Assembly: GCA_050330855.1 (NCBI GenBank) | Contig: JBHJNL010000019.1 | Coordinates: forward strand, 1 to 17,995 | Length of the DNA: 17,995 bases | DNA from: RCC1774 sp050330855 | GTDB taxonomy: Bacteria > Cyanobacteriota > Cyanobacteriia > Thermosynechococcales > Thermosynechococcaceae | Reading direction: 5' to 3' | In this document: piece by piece, positions 1 through 7,964 of the stretch | How the letters are laid out: each line of letters opens with the position of its first letter | How positions within the stretch are numbered: position 1 is the stretch's first letter | Program-made: the position numbers and the translations under genes | Notes under the pieces: generated by a model | Told to the model about the DNA's origin: nothing | Database searches by the model: none | The model's input: only the letters and a program-made list of their open reading frames with translations

Positions 1-81
1 GATTATGAACGGTTGCCCGAATCATCAGAAGCAATGATCTATATTTCTATGATCCGGCTGATGGTCAGGCGATTAGCCTAA
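1..81 (+). CDS. IS5-family transposase, C-terminal fragment (partial at window edge)
   Basis: The first 26 codons of the window read in frame 1 to a TAA stop. They end in a peptide with the pattern DYERLPESSEAM...MIRLMVRRLA. Seen: a hydrophobic, arginine-rich tail containing an E..Y/I..M..R pattern. Known: IS5-type DDE transposases commonly finish with a YER-x-PxxSExMIxxAMIxLMxRRL tail. The rest of the gene lies outside the window, so the DDE triad cannot be checked. The gene points toward the 3' end of the neighbouring glycosyltransferase. An intact copy or only a remnant are both possible. Confidence 0.7.
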   Translation, partial: DYERLPESSEAMIYISMIRLMVRRLA

Positions 82-114
82 ATTGGTAGTGACTGACACT
101 TTTCATACATCCTC
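82..114 (+). mobile_element. Probable right end of the IS5-type element
   Basis: Between the transposase stop and the end of the glycosyltransferase are 33 bp. Read inward from the gene, the sequence starts GAGGATGTATGAAAAGTG, which would be the terminal inverted repeat. The next three bases are TTA. Many IS5 (IS427-group) elements duplicate a short TNA target, so TTA would fit the duplication. The left end is outside the window, so the boundary at 114 is inferred, not shown. Confidence 0.4.
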
Positions 115-1068
115 TTAGAGTCCCGTCTTCTCTAAGATTTGAATCGGTGAAATATCAGCAATATTACCTGTATTCGACTTCAGCCCAACGGCCCGATCAC
201 CCTTGGGGAGCTGCTGCTCAGGATTACGTGAGCCAAACATCGCCACCACCTGAGTATCCAGAGCCACGGCCAGATGCATAGGGGCACTTTCGGGGCAAAT
301 CAGCACCTTAGCCCCCTCAATTAGAGCCGCTAATTTGCCAATATTGGCCGTCGCACTCAGCTTTAAAAAAGAACTCTTATTCATTAACACCCGTGACCAG
401 TCCGGAAACTTAGGATCGTCAATGAGCACCACAGGTAAATCGGGCTGGCGTTCCTGCAGCCCTCGAATCATGGATTGCCATCCATCAATGGGGTAGAGGT
501 CGAGGGGGTTCAAGCGCGGATAGATATCGCCATGGAGAATGACATACCCCTGCTCACTCGAAATGCCGAGACGTTCCTGTTCTGATTTAGCCCATTGCCG
601 ATCGGAGGCGGGGATGCTGATTTCAATGTCGGGGCAAGTCCCAGTGATACCAATCCCCTGCAGCAGATCATGGTACTGATCAGCCATGTATTGCTTGGTA
701 TTGAGGGGGACGGTATGGGTAAAGAACCGATCGCTAGAGCCGCTGTAGGCCACCCGTGTCGGAATGCCCGTTAGCCACAGCAAAAGGCCCATTTGCCAGC
801 CTTGACCCATGTAAAGGACTGCATCATATTCGCGATCACGTCCCATCCCAATCAAGTTACCCCAATCAGCCGGTCCGGTTCGGCCCATAAAGTCAAAGGT
901 CAACACCTTATCGACAAGGGGCGACACTCGATAGGAGGCCTTGGCCCGTGGCTCGACGACCACATCAATCTGGGCATCAGGATAGCTATTTTGGATCTGC
1001 GTTAGGGTCGGGAAACATAGAAGCTGATCGCCAAGTCCACCAGGGATGAGAGCAAGTACACGAGTCAT
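115..1068 (-). CDS. Glycosyltransferase family 9 (heptosyltransferase-like)
   Basis: Likely transfers a sugar from a nucleotide-sugar donor to a lipid-linked or cell-surface acceptor in the cytoplasm. From the chosen ATG the protein has 317 aa. It opens with the GT9 N-terminal pattern RVLALIPGGLGDQLLCFPTL, a glycine-rich loop after the first strand. It carries the C-terminal donor-site block CPESAPMHLAVAL...VVAMFGSRNPEQ, the equivalent of the D-x-G-P-x-H-x-A...FG signature, with Glu where Asp is usual. The reading frame extends 20 codons further to an ATG at 1128, but that extra peptide does not resemble the family, so the ATG at 1068 directly before the first strand is preferred. The acceptor is unknown; cyanobacterial members often lack a true LPS-core heptose role. 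The stop codon sits exactly at a probable IS5 target site. Confidence 0.85.
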   Translation of the reverse strand: MTRVLALIPGGLGDQLLCFPTLTQIQNSYPDAQIDVVVEPRAKASYRVSPLVDKVLTFDFMGRTGPADWGNLIGMGRDREYDAVLYMGQGWQMGLLLWLTGIPTRVAYSGSSDRFFTHTVPLNTKQYMADQYHDLLQGIGITGTCPDIEISIPASDRQWAKSEQERLGISSEQGYVILHGDIYPRLNPLDLYPIDGWQSMIRGLQERQPDLPVVLIDDPKFPDWSRVLMNKSSFLKLSATANIGKLAALIEGAKVLICPESAPMHLAVALDTQVVAMFGSRNPEQQLPKGDRAVGLKSNTGNIADISPIQILEKTGL

Positions 1069-1177
1069 TGATTTCTGTAGTGCCGTAGAGTGATCCAAAG
1101 ACTTGACGACTTCATTGTAGTAGAACATTGACCCCGACTAGCCGGTAGGATTAAAGGCAGCGAATAGACGAACAATC

Positions 1178-1867
1178 ATGCATTTACTGATTCCTGCAGC
1201 AGGGGTAGGGCGACGAATGGGGAGCGATCGCAACAAGCTGCGGCTCCTGTTGCTGGGCCAGCCTCTATTAGCCTGGACCTTGCTGGCCGCCGATGCCTCA
1301 CAGCGAATTGAGTGGATCGGTCTGATTGGTCAGCCCAATGACTGGCCCACCTGGAAGCAGCTCCTCATCGCCAGACACATCACCAAGCCGGTGCAGTTAA
1401 TTGAAGGGGGCACCACAAGGCAAGAATCGGTCTATAACGGTCTCCAGGCTTTGCCGTCAGAGGCTGAGCGAGTTCTGATTCACGACGGGGCCAGATGCCT
1501 CGCCACGTCAGATTTGTTTGATCGCTGTGCCGATGCCCTCAACGACCATCAGGGACTGATTGCCGCTATTCCTGTCAAAGACACCATTAAGGTGGTTGGC
1601 CCCAACCAAATTATTGAAAGCACTCCCGATCGCGCTCAGCTTTGGGCGGCTCAAACCCCTCAGGGGTTTGCAGTATCGTTACTAAAGCAGTGCCATGAAC
1701 AGGGGAAGCAGCAGGGCTGGGTGGTTACCGATGATGCTGCCTTGTTTGAGAAGTGCAATGTGCCAGTCCATATCGTGCCGGGGGAAGAAACAAATCTCAA
1801 GATCACGACGCCGGAAGATCTTGCGATCGCAACCTTAATTTTGCAGGAGCGCCAGAGTTCGCGGTAG
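1178..1867 (+). CDS. ispD: 2-C-methyl-D-erythritol 4-phosphate cytidylyltransferase
   Basis: Third step of the MEP isoprenoid pathway: couples MEP to CTP to give CDP-methylerythritol, which feeds carotenoids, the chlorophyll phytyl tail and quinones. The protein has 229 aa, normal for the family. Visible motifs are the nucleotide-binding start PAAGVGRRMGSDRNK (6-20), GGTTRQESVYNGL (77-89), HDGAR (102-106; the residue after it is Cys where Pro is common), KDTIK (134-138), TPQGF (160-164) and a C-terminal NLKITTPEDL block. It starts at ATG 1178, divergent from the glycosyltransferase with a short shared upstream region. No Shine-Dalgarno is obvious, as is common in cyanobacteria. Two HIP1 sites lie inside the gene. 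Confidence 0.95.
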   Translation: MHLLIPAAGVGRRMGSDRNKLRLLLLGQPLLAWTLLAADASQRIEWIGLIGQPNDWPTWKQLLIARHITKPVQLIEGGTTRQESVYNGLQALPSEAERVLIHDGARCLATSDLFDRCADALNDHQGLIAAIPVKDTIKVVGPNQIIESTPDRAQLWAAQTPQGFAVSLLKQCHEQGKQQGWVVTDDAALFEKCNVPVHIVPGEETNLKITTPEDLAIATLILQERQSSR

Positions 1868-1991
1868 CAAACCCCCAGCCCATACACGGCCTCTGCCCAG
1901 ACAACATTGAGCGTTGCAGCCGTCGTAACAGTGATCTGGAATTGAAAAATTTACAAAACAATATGGTCTAGAGCGTTTTTACGCGAGAAAT

Positions 1992-2030
1992 CTGTATAGG
2001 CTCAGCAATGCTAAATACAGGTGATTTTTT
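1992..2030 (+). terminator. Terminator-like hairpin downstream of ispD
   Basis: CTGTAT (1992-1997) pairs with ATACAG (2015-2020), with a smaller AGC/GCT pairing inside the loop. A run of six T follows at 2025-2030. The position, about 125 bp after the ispD stop, fits a factor-independent terminator for ispD. The stem is short and AT-rich, and an internal loop weakens it, so this is tentative. Confidence 0.35.
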
Positions 2031-2059
2031 CTCCCTTAGTCTTGAGATCAAATACCTGA

Positions 2060-2224
2060 AAGACTTATATATCAAGCATTTTAGGAGACTTCAGTATTAT
2101 TGGTCGCGATGATTTTTCTGGCAATTTCCGTTTAAGTGACGGAGACAGACTCAAAGAAATCCTGAAATCCTTACAATTTAATGGCTCTAGCGATACTATA
2201 TTGGGCAGATACCCTTTAGAATAA
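2060..2224 (+). pseudogene. Start-less open fragment between ispD and hup
   Basis: A 54-codon open frame runs from just after a TGA (2057-2059) to TAA (2222-2224). Its composition looks protein-like: it includes GRDDFSGNFRLSDGDRLKE and then KSLQFNGSSDTILGRYPLE. It has no ATG or GTG start and no ribosome site, so if it was ever coding it is the tail of a lost gene. I do not recognise a family. A minus-strand 71-codon frame over the same bases looks like its shadow. The rest of 1868-2368 shows only hairpins and no other gene. Confidence 0.25.
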
Positions 2225-2283
2225 GCCATTGAAAGTTTGATGCTGTAGGACTTCCAGCTCTCTGGACAGGTTTTCCTCATTTA

Positions 2284-2302
2284 ACTAACTCTTGAAGTTA
2301 GT
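2284..2302 (+). promoter_or_regulatory. Perfect 7-bp hairpin upstream of hup
   Basis: ACTAACT and AGTTAGT form a perfect inverted repeat around a 5-nt loop (CTTGA), ending 66 bases before the hup ATG. No T tract follows, so a terminator is unlikely. An operator or a leader-RNA hairpin for hup is possible. The function is inferred from position only. Confidence 0.35.
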
Positions 2303-2368
2303 CTTGGATGCCTTCTTTACAGACTCAAAAGTTCTTAACCACGCTTAACCAATCATTAGGAGTGACCA

Positions 2369-2644
2369 ATGAATAAAGGCGAACTCGTTGACGCGGTTGC
2401 TGATAAGGCAAGTGTAACCAAAAAGCAGGCTGATGCTGTACTATCGGCTGCACTAGAGACCATTATCGAAACCGTCGCAGATGGCGACAAAGTGACCCTC
2501 GTTGGGTTTGGCTCCTTCGAACCACGCGATCGCAAAGCTCGTGAAGGCCGCAACCCCAAAACTGGCTCTAAGATGAAAATCCCTGCCACCACGGTTCCGG
2601 CATTCTCTGCTGGGAAACTTTTTAAAGAGAAGGTTGCGCCGTAG
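2369..2644 (+). CDS. hup: HU family nucleoid DNA-binding protein
   Basis: Small basic histone-like dimer that bends and compacts DNA. The protein has 91 aa, the standard HU length. It begins MNKGELVDAVADKASVTKKQ (helical dimer half) and contains the family signature GFGSFEPRDRKAREGRNPKTG (46-66), whose RNP turn carries the proline that intercalates into DNA at kinks, then a C-terminal IPATTVPAFSAGKLFKEKV. The start is supported by AGGAG at 2358-2362, six bases ahead of the ATG. A long non-coding leader with a hairpin precedes it. The cobD-type gene follows after 17 bp, so read-through from hup is possible. Confidence 0.95.
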   Translation: MNKGELVDAVADKASVTKKQADAVLSAALETIIETVADGDKVTLVGFGSFEPRDRKAREGRNPKTGSKMKIPATTVPAFSAGKLFKEKVAP

Positions 2645-2661
2645 ATAGCGGCCATCAGACC

Positions 2662-3756
2662 TTGATTAGACCTCTCCATGGGGGCAACTTAAACTGGGCT
2701 GCAGGTCTAGTGGGTTGCTTGCCGGGAGAGGTTTTAGATTTTTCAGCCAGTATTAATCCCTTGGGGCCACCCGCCAGCGCCCTGGTCGCCATCGAAGCCC
2801 ATCTTAAAGATATCAACGCCTACCCTGACCCATCCTCTACAGAACTGCGGCAGGCTTTAAGCGTATTTCATCAGATTCCTGCCGACTGGATTTTGCCAGG
2901 GAACGGTTCTGCCGAACTCTTAACCTGGGCCTGTCGAGACTTAGCCCAGCTTTCTACCGTTCACCTGATGGTGCCTGCCTTTGGCGACTACCAACGGGCC
3001 TTAGCCGCCTTTGATGCCGTTATCCAAACGCACCCCCTTGATGTCGGCCAAGCATCACAGCCGCTGCCCGTCCCTGACGCAGGAGCCGGTTTGTTGCTCA
3101 ACAATCCCCATAACCCCACGGGCTACCTATGGCATCAGGATGCCTTAATGGCTTGCCTAGAGCATTTTGAGCAAGTGGTGATCGATGAAGCCTTTATGGA
3201 TTTCTTACCCGAAGCGGAGCAGCAGAGCCTGATCCACTGCGTTACAGAGCATCCTCATCTGGTGATCTTGCGATCGCTCACTAAATTCTTCAGCTTGCCG
3301 GGATTACGATTGGGCTATGCCATTGCTCACCCTGGCCTTCTGCAGCGTTGGCAGCAGTGGCGCGATCCTTGGTCCGTTAATGTTTTAGCCAGTGCCGCAG
3401 GCATCGCGGTCCTTGAAGATAAAGCCTTTCAGAAGCGAACCCTAGCTTGGCTCCCGGAGGTGCAATCTCAACTGTTCACGGGCCTCCAGCAGCTACCAGG
3501 ACTGACTCCCATCCCCGGCGTGGCGAATTTTTTCTTAGTGGAAAGCGACTATTCCGTCACCGCCCTGCAGCGAGCCGTTCTAGAGGCAGACCACATTTTG
3601 ATTCGCGACTGTATGAGCTTTCCGGAACTGGGCGATCGCTATTTTCGAGTCGCGGTGCGAACAACTGCCGAGAATCAACGACTGCTCAATGCTCTGACTA
3701 CGGTCTTGGCCGGCGTCTTGCCCACGGTCCCCTCCTCACGTCAGGATGGGGCTTGA
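2662..3756 (+). CDS. cobD: Threonine-phosphate decarboxylase (PLP fold-type I, CobD/CobC family)
   Basis: Makes (R)-1-amino-2-propanol phosphate from L-threonine phosphate for the nucleotide-loop linker of (pseudo)cobalamin. It has 364 aa. Visible: HGGN near the N terminus (6-9), DFSASINPLGPP (26-37), NGSAELL (81-87), NNPHNPTG (147-154), DEAFMDF (175-181), the PLP Schiff-base motif SLTKFFSLPGLRLGY with Lys208, and a C-terminal RDCMSFPELGDRYFRVAVR block binding the substrate carboxylate and phosphate. HGGN plus DFSASINPLG separates it from histidinol-phosphate aminotransferase, its closest look-alike. The start codon is TTG at 2662; no in-frame ATG fits better. It lies 17 bp after hup and 17 bp before the flavoprotein gene. 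Confidence 0.85.
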   Translation: MIRPLHGGNLNWAAGLVGCLPGEVLDFSASINPLGPPASALVAIEAHLKDINAYPDPSSTELRQALSVFHQIPADWILPGNGSAELLTWACRDLAQLSTVHLMVPAFGDYQRALAAFDAVIQTHPLDVGQASQPLPVPDAGAGLLLNNPHNPTGYLWHQDALMACLEHFEQVVIDEAFMDFLPEAEQQSLIHCVTEHPHLVILRSLTKFFSLPGLRLGYAIAHPGLLQRWQQWRDPWSVNVLASAAGIAVLEDKAFQKRTLAWLPEVQSQLFTGLQQLPGLTPIPGVANFFLVESDYSVTALQRAVLEADHILIRDCMSFPELGDRYFRVAVRTTAENQRLLNALTTVLAGVLPTVPSSRQDGA

Positions 3757-3773
3757 CCCTCACGATCAACCCT

Positions 3774-5006
3774 ATGTCAGTGGACTACGACTTAGTCATT
3801 CTTGGCGATACCGACGCTGCGCGCTGGGCTGCAACCACGGCGGCTCAGTTCCATGCCCGTGTTGCGTTAGTCGGACAGCAGCAGTATCGCAGTCCGGTGC
3901 CTGGCTTCAGCAAAGTGATGGCGGTCGAGTCCACCGCGGCCCTGGCAGACTTGGGCGTAGACGTTGTTGCCGCCGATGGCTCCTTTGTCCGCAAGCCCAG
4001 TCTGCACGTTCAGACCGCAGAGCGAATGTTGAGATCGCGCCGCTATCTGCTGGCCTTAGCCCCCCCTTCGCAGCGTCCTAATCCTGACTATCTAACGGTG
4101 GAGGAAGCTGATGCGATCGCTCTATCTGCCACACACACAGAATGGCTCATCATTGGCGATGGCCCTACTGCTGTGCAGCTTAGTCAGGCATTAGCAAAGC
4201 AAGATCACGCTGTTACCCTCGCCACCTCGGCTCAGCTTCTACCGGTTGAAGAACCAGAGACTGCCATCCTCATTCAAGCTCACCTTGAAGCCGATGGCGT
4301 CCGTCTCCTCACCCATACTTCACCTTTAAATCAAAACTCGCGGTTAGAGTGGGGCCTCTCCCCTAGTACCAAAATAGTCTGGGCGCAGGACCGTAACGTA
4401 GCTCCGTCGCCCATGCTGGAGGCGTTAGGACTCACCCATAGCGAGCGAGGACTCTGGGTAGACGAGCATCTAAGAACCAGTCACCCCCGCATTTATGCCT
4501 GTGGTTCTATGTTGGGGGGCTATAACTTGCCCCATATTGCCAGGTATGAGGCCCATCTCGCAGTCAAAAACGCCCTCTTTTTACCCATTCACACCATCAA
4601 TTACGATGCTTTACCCTGGGCCATCTTGACCGAGCCAGCCCTGGCACGGGTCGGCCTCACGACCGCCCAAGCTCAGGACCGATACGACCACGTCAACGTT
4701 TTCAGCAAAACCTACAAACTGCTGGAATCAGCCCACCGCCACGGGCAACCGACGGGCCTGTGCCAACTCGTGACGCGGGACAACAATATCCTCGTGGGGG
4801 CGCATTTGGTGGGGACTGCAGCGGCTGAAATGATTCATCCATTAGCCTTGGCCGTTCAGCAGCAGCAAACGATTCAAGAGATTGCAAACTGGCCGATGAT
4901 TGCGTCTACCTTCTCTGAGATCATTCACCAAACAGTGCAGGTGCCTCACCCTAACCCAGGGGTGCTGGAGTGGTTATTTGATCGGCGGCGGCGCTGGAAT
5001 CTCTAA
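3774..5006 (+). CDS. Degenerate FAD/NAD(P) disulfide-oxidoreductase-like protein
   Basis: Shows the layout of dihydrolipoamide/mercuric reductases in 410 aa. There is an N-terminal FAD-type strand (VILGDTDAARWAA, 8-20) with an atypical GDTDAA loop, a second dinucleotide-binding motif (IIGDGPTAVQLSQAL, 126-140), the second FAD contact HPRIYACGSM (237-246) and a dimerisation domain (about 280-385) starting PWAILTEPALARVGLTTAQA. The redox CxxxxC pair is absent: the matching stretch reads YRSPVPGFSK (38-47). The C-terminal HPT-x-SE site reads ASTFSE, so the catalytic His is also missing. It is therefore unlikely to reduce a disulfide; the substrate is unknown. The start is the ATG that begins just before the first strand; the open frame extends upstream only as a shadow of cobD. 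The gene converges on the kinase gene, sharing stop-codon bases. Confidence 0.75.
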   Translation: MSVDYDLVILGDTDAARWAATTAAQFHARVALVGQQQYRSPVPGFSKVMAVESTAALADLGVDVVAADGSFVRKPSLHVQTAERMLRSRRYLLALAPPSQRPNPDYLTVEEADAIALSATHTEWLIIGDGPTAVQLSQALAKQDHAVTLATSAQLLPVEEPETAILIQAHLEADGVRLLTHTSPLNQNSRLEWGLSPSTKIVWAQDRNVAPSPMLEALGLTHSERGLWVDEHLRTSHPRIYACGSMLGGYNLPHIARYEAHLAVKNALFLPIHTINYDALPWAILTEPALARVGLTTAQAQDRYDHVNVFSKTYKLLESAHRHGQPTGLCQLVTRDNNILVGAHLVGTAAAEMIHPLALAVQQQQTIQEIANWPMIASTFSEIIHQTVQVPHPNPGVLEWLFDRRRRWNL

Positions 5007-7360
5007 TCTTGCAGCGCTTCAAGACGGTCTCCCAAGTCTTTAAGGCGGATGGGTTTACTGATGTAATCATTCATCCCCGCCGTTAGGCAGGCTTCGCGAT
5101 CGCCTTGCATCGCATTGGCGGTCATCGCAATCATATAGGGGCGCGACTCACCCGACCATTCCTGTACAATCTGTTGCGCTGCGGTAAGGCCATCCATCTG
5201 TGGCATCTGGACATCCATCAAGATCACGTCATAGGATTGCTGTCGGAGGCGCTCTAAGACCTCTAGACCATTGGTGGCAAGATCGGCCTCATAGCCCAAG
5301 CGTTCCAGCATTTTGAGAGCAACTTTTTGGTTGACGATATTGTCTTCTGCCAACAGAATTTTTAAAGGAGCCGTTGCCGTTTCAGGTTGAATAGCAGAAT
5401 GAGAGTCGTGCGGCTGAGGGGCTAGCACCCTCAATAAAATTTGGTGAAGCCGTGCTTTTTTGACGGGTTTTCGCAACGATGCCGCAATCTGGAGCGATCG
5501 CTGTTCGGCTTCTGCCGTCACAGTGCCAATGGAGCTGAGCAACACAATGGGCGGGGGCAGGGCGATTTGCCGCTGGATCTCTGTGGTAAGGGTGAGGCCA
5601 TCCATGACCGGCATTTGTACATCTAAGATCGCCAAATCAAAGCGGCGGCTTTGCAGAGAGGCCAGCGCTTCAGCACCAGAGGCAATCAGGGTTGGCACCA
5701 TGCCCCAAGACTGGGTTTGCATCCCCAAGATCTGTCGATTGGTGTGATTATCATCAACGATTAAGACATGCTGCCCCTGTAAAAGTGTGGAGGCCTTCGG
5801 ACTCTCTCGGTCAAGGTATTGAGGCGCAGCAGGAGCCACAATGGTAAAGCAGAATGTCGCGCCTTGGCCCTCGGTACTTTCGACCCAAATGCGGCCCCCC
5901 ATTTGTTCACTCAGACGTTTGCTAATGGCGAGTCCTAGCCCCGTACCGCCATACTGACGCGTAATCGAAGAATCGGCTTGGCTAAAGGACTGAAAGAGGC
6001 GAGCTTGCTGCTCAGAACCAATGCCAATCCCGGTATCTTTAACAGCGAACAGAAGTTCGTATCTGGGGGCTGTCTCGGACAGAGCACCAAGGGGATGAGC
6101 GTTGAACGACACCACCACCTCGCCCGATTGGGTGAACTTAACGGCGTTGCTTAACAAATTAATCAAAATCTGCCGGAGGCGATGGACGTCTCCTACAATC
6201 AAGGTGGGCTGCTCTGAAGCTCTAAAGTAGATTAGCTCTAACCCCTTTTCCACTGCGTGCGCATTGACGAGATCAAGGGCTTCTTCCACACAGAGATCGA
6301 TATTGAAGGGCTGCTCTTCTAGATCTAACTTGCCGAACTCAATCTTAGAAAAATCGAGGATGTCGTCGATGACGCTCAACAGAGCGGCCCCACTGGTGCG
6401 GGTGGTGTTGACCAGATCGGTCTGGCTATCGTCGAGGGGGGTGTCTAGTAATAAATCGGTGCTGCCAATAACGGCATTCATGGGAGTGCGAATTTCGTGA
6501 CTCATCATGGCTAGAAATTCGCTTTTGGCCCGATTGGATGATTCCGCCTCCTGCTTGGCTTGCTGCAGTGCCTGCTCCGTTTGCTTAAGCTGGGTCAAAT
6601 CCTGCATTTCAACAATAAAATAGGCCGGTTGATGATCTTCATCTCGCACAAGGGCAACACTCAGTAGGCTCCACACCACCGTTCCGTCTCGATGGAGAAA
6701 CCGTTTTTCGGTTTGATAGCTCGGAATCTGGCCCACGAGCAGTTGTCTAAACGGTCGTCGGTCAGCGTCGAGATCGTTAGGATGGGTGAGTTCATGAATC
6801 GTATGCTGCCGTAATTGGGCCTCATCATAGCCAATGAGCTGGCATAAAGCGGGGTTAACCTGGAGCCACTCACCTTGAATCCCAACGAGAGCCTTGGCGG
6901 CTGCCCCGTAATTGAATGAGGTCCGAAAGCGCTCTTCGGTTTGGGCCGTTTGTCGGCGCAACCGATCTTCGCGCTGTTGCTGAAGGCGTTTTTGCTCAGT
7001 GACGTCTCGGTAGATTCCCCAGATACAGGTAACGTTGCCGTTTTCGTCTAAAGCAGAGGTATAAATGTTGTCGTAATAGCAAGTCTGCTCCCCTATCTCA
7101 AGGGTTCGCTCCACAAAGACCTGCTGCCCAGTTTCGTAGGCTTCTTCTAAAAAAGGTTCAATCTCATCGGCCTGATCACCCAATAATTCCCGATGGGTAT
7201 GCCCGATGATTTGCTCCGGGGATAGACCCAGTAAGGTCGCACCACTGCTGTTGATGGCGACATAGCGAAACTGCAGATCAAAGGCTACAAACGCATCGCT
7301 GGTTTGCTCGACAAAGGCAAGAAACTGTTGGGCGATGTGAGCCTCAAGATTTTTAGACAC
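5003..7360 (-). CDS. Hybrid sensor histidine kinase, PAS-PAS-HisKA-HATPase-REC-REC
   Basis: A soluble multi-step phosphorelay kinase of 785 aa from a GTG at 7360. Order: PAS/PAC 1 (about 10-125), PAS/PAC 2 (about 145-258), coiled linker, H box MMSHEIRTPMNAVIG with His288, N box ILINLLSNAVKF (about 398-409), G1 DTGIGIG (442-448), G2 GGTGLGLA (471-478), receiver 1 with phospho-acceptor Asp580 (LDVQMPVMDG), and receiver 2 with Asp716 (MDVQMPQMDG) and a KP lysine near the end. No transmembrane segment is seen, so input is cytosolic; no ligand can be inferred. A second GTG at 7396 would add 12 residues overlapping the upstream gene; 7360 is preferred because PAS 1 follows closely. The 7-base gap to the upstream gene implies an operon. 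Confidence 0.93.
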   Translation of the reverse strand: MSKNLEAHIAQQFLAFVEQTSDAFVAFDLQFRYVAINSSGATLLGLSPEQIIGHTHRELLGDQADEIEPFLEEAYETGQQVFVERTLEIGEQTCYYDNIYTSALDENGNVTCIWGIYRDVTEQKRLQQQREDRLRRQTAQTEERFRTSFNYGAAAKALVGIQGEWLQVNPALCQLIGYDEAQLRQHTIHELTHPNDLDADRRPFRQLLVGQIPSYQTEKRFLHRDGTVVWSLLSVALVRDEDHQPAYFIVEMQDLTQLKQTEQALQQAKQEAESSNRAKSEFLAMMSHEIRTPMNAVIGSTDLLLDTPLDDSQTDLVNTTRTSGAALLSVIDDILDFSKIEFGKLDLEEQPFNIDLCVEEALDLVNAHAVEKGLELIYFRASEQPTLIVGDVHRLRQILINLLSNAVKFTQSGEVVVSFNAHPLGALSETAPRYELLFAVKDTGIGIGSEQQARLFQSFSQADSSITRQYGGTGLGLAISKRLSEQMGGRIWVESTEGQGATFCFTIVAPAAPQYLDRESPKASTLLQGQHVLIVDDNHTNRQILGMQTQSWGMVPTLIASGAEALASLQSRRFDLAILDVQMPVMDGLTLTTEIQRQIALPPPIVLLSSIGTVTAEAEQRSLQIAASLRKPVKKARLHQILLRVLAPQPHDSHSAIQPETATAPLKILLAEDNIVNQKVALKMLERLGYEADLATNGLEVLERLRQQSYDVILMDVQMPQMDGLTAAQQIVQEWSGESRPYMIAMTANAMQGDREACLTAGMNDYISKPIRLKDLGDRLEALQD

Positions 7361-7367
7361 TGCAAAT

Positions 7368-7907
7368 CTATGCCTGCAAGGCCGGAAAGGTTTCACTGAT
7401 CACAGTTTGCATCGCCTGCTTTTGCTCATCATCGTATCCCCACTTTTGTAAGAAGTCGGTATAGGCTCCCGTCTCAGTGGTGAGGCTTTGCCAGAGCTGC
7501 TGGGCTTCTTGCTCCACCGCCGGGAGCTGAACCTGCTGAATGATGGCCTTCGTTCGCTGCTGCGTCTGTTGAGATTGCTGGGCCATCTCGGTATTATCTT
7601 GACGGCTGTGGGTGAGGGTCATGGCGGTGGACATGACTAGGTTCTTGACCAACAGCTCTGCCACGATGTCAGGGGCTGTACAGAGAGCGGTTGCGATCGC
7701 ATCACTCTTGGCTTGAGGCAACTTAAAGTCATTGGTGAGAAAGGTGACAAAAAAGCCCCGCGCCCCGTTCATTGTGACAACCAGATCTGAGACATGGGAT
7801 TCAATCTCAGAGGGGGCAAGCTGATCGATGTCGGTGAGGAGTGTTTGGGTAAATGCGATCGCACCTTGAAAACTAACCTTGGGGGGCACTTGAAAATCTG
7901 TCGGCAT
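7368..7907 (-). CDS. Uncharacterised protein, upstream partner of the hybrid kinase
   Basis: I do not recognise the family. From the ATG at 7907 it has 179 aa: a mostly helical N-terminal half (SFQGAIAFTQTLLTDIDQL...), a middle NLVMSTAMTLTHSRQDNTEM, a glutamine-rich stretch (MAQQSQQTQQRTKAIIQQVQ) likely to form coiled coil, and a C-terminal KWGYDDEQKQAMQTVISETF. No signal peptide or membrane span. An ATG 12 codons upstream (7943) is also open; I prefer 7907, which has AGG about 11 bases ahead, but not strongly. It is followed after 7 bases by the kinase, so co-transcription and a shared signalling role are likely but inferred. One HIP1 site lies inside and another near the start, unlike the accessory block further on. 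Confidence 0.7.
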   Translation of the reverse strand: MPTDFQVPPKVSFQGAIAFTQTLLTDIDQLAPSEIESHVSDLVVTMNGARGFFVTFLTNDFKLPQAKSDAIATALCTAPDIVAELLVKNLVMSTAMTLTHSRQDNTEMAQQSQQTQQRTKAIIQQVQLPAVEQEAQQLWQSLTTETGAYTDFLQKWGYDDEQKQAMQTVISETFPALQA

Positions 7908-7964
7908 TGAAGAAGACCTATAGCTAGGTGGGCTGTGTTTCATAATTCTAAACGGTGCTATGGC

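Noticed and set aside
1129..1177. Sigma70-type promoter for ispD (TTGACC at 1128-1133)
   Set aside because: No acceptable -10 at a proper spacing; the apparent -35 overlaps the longer GT9 reading frame.
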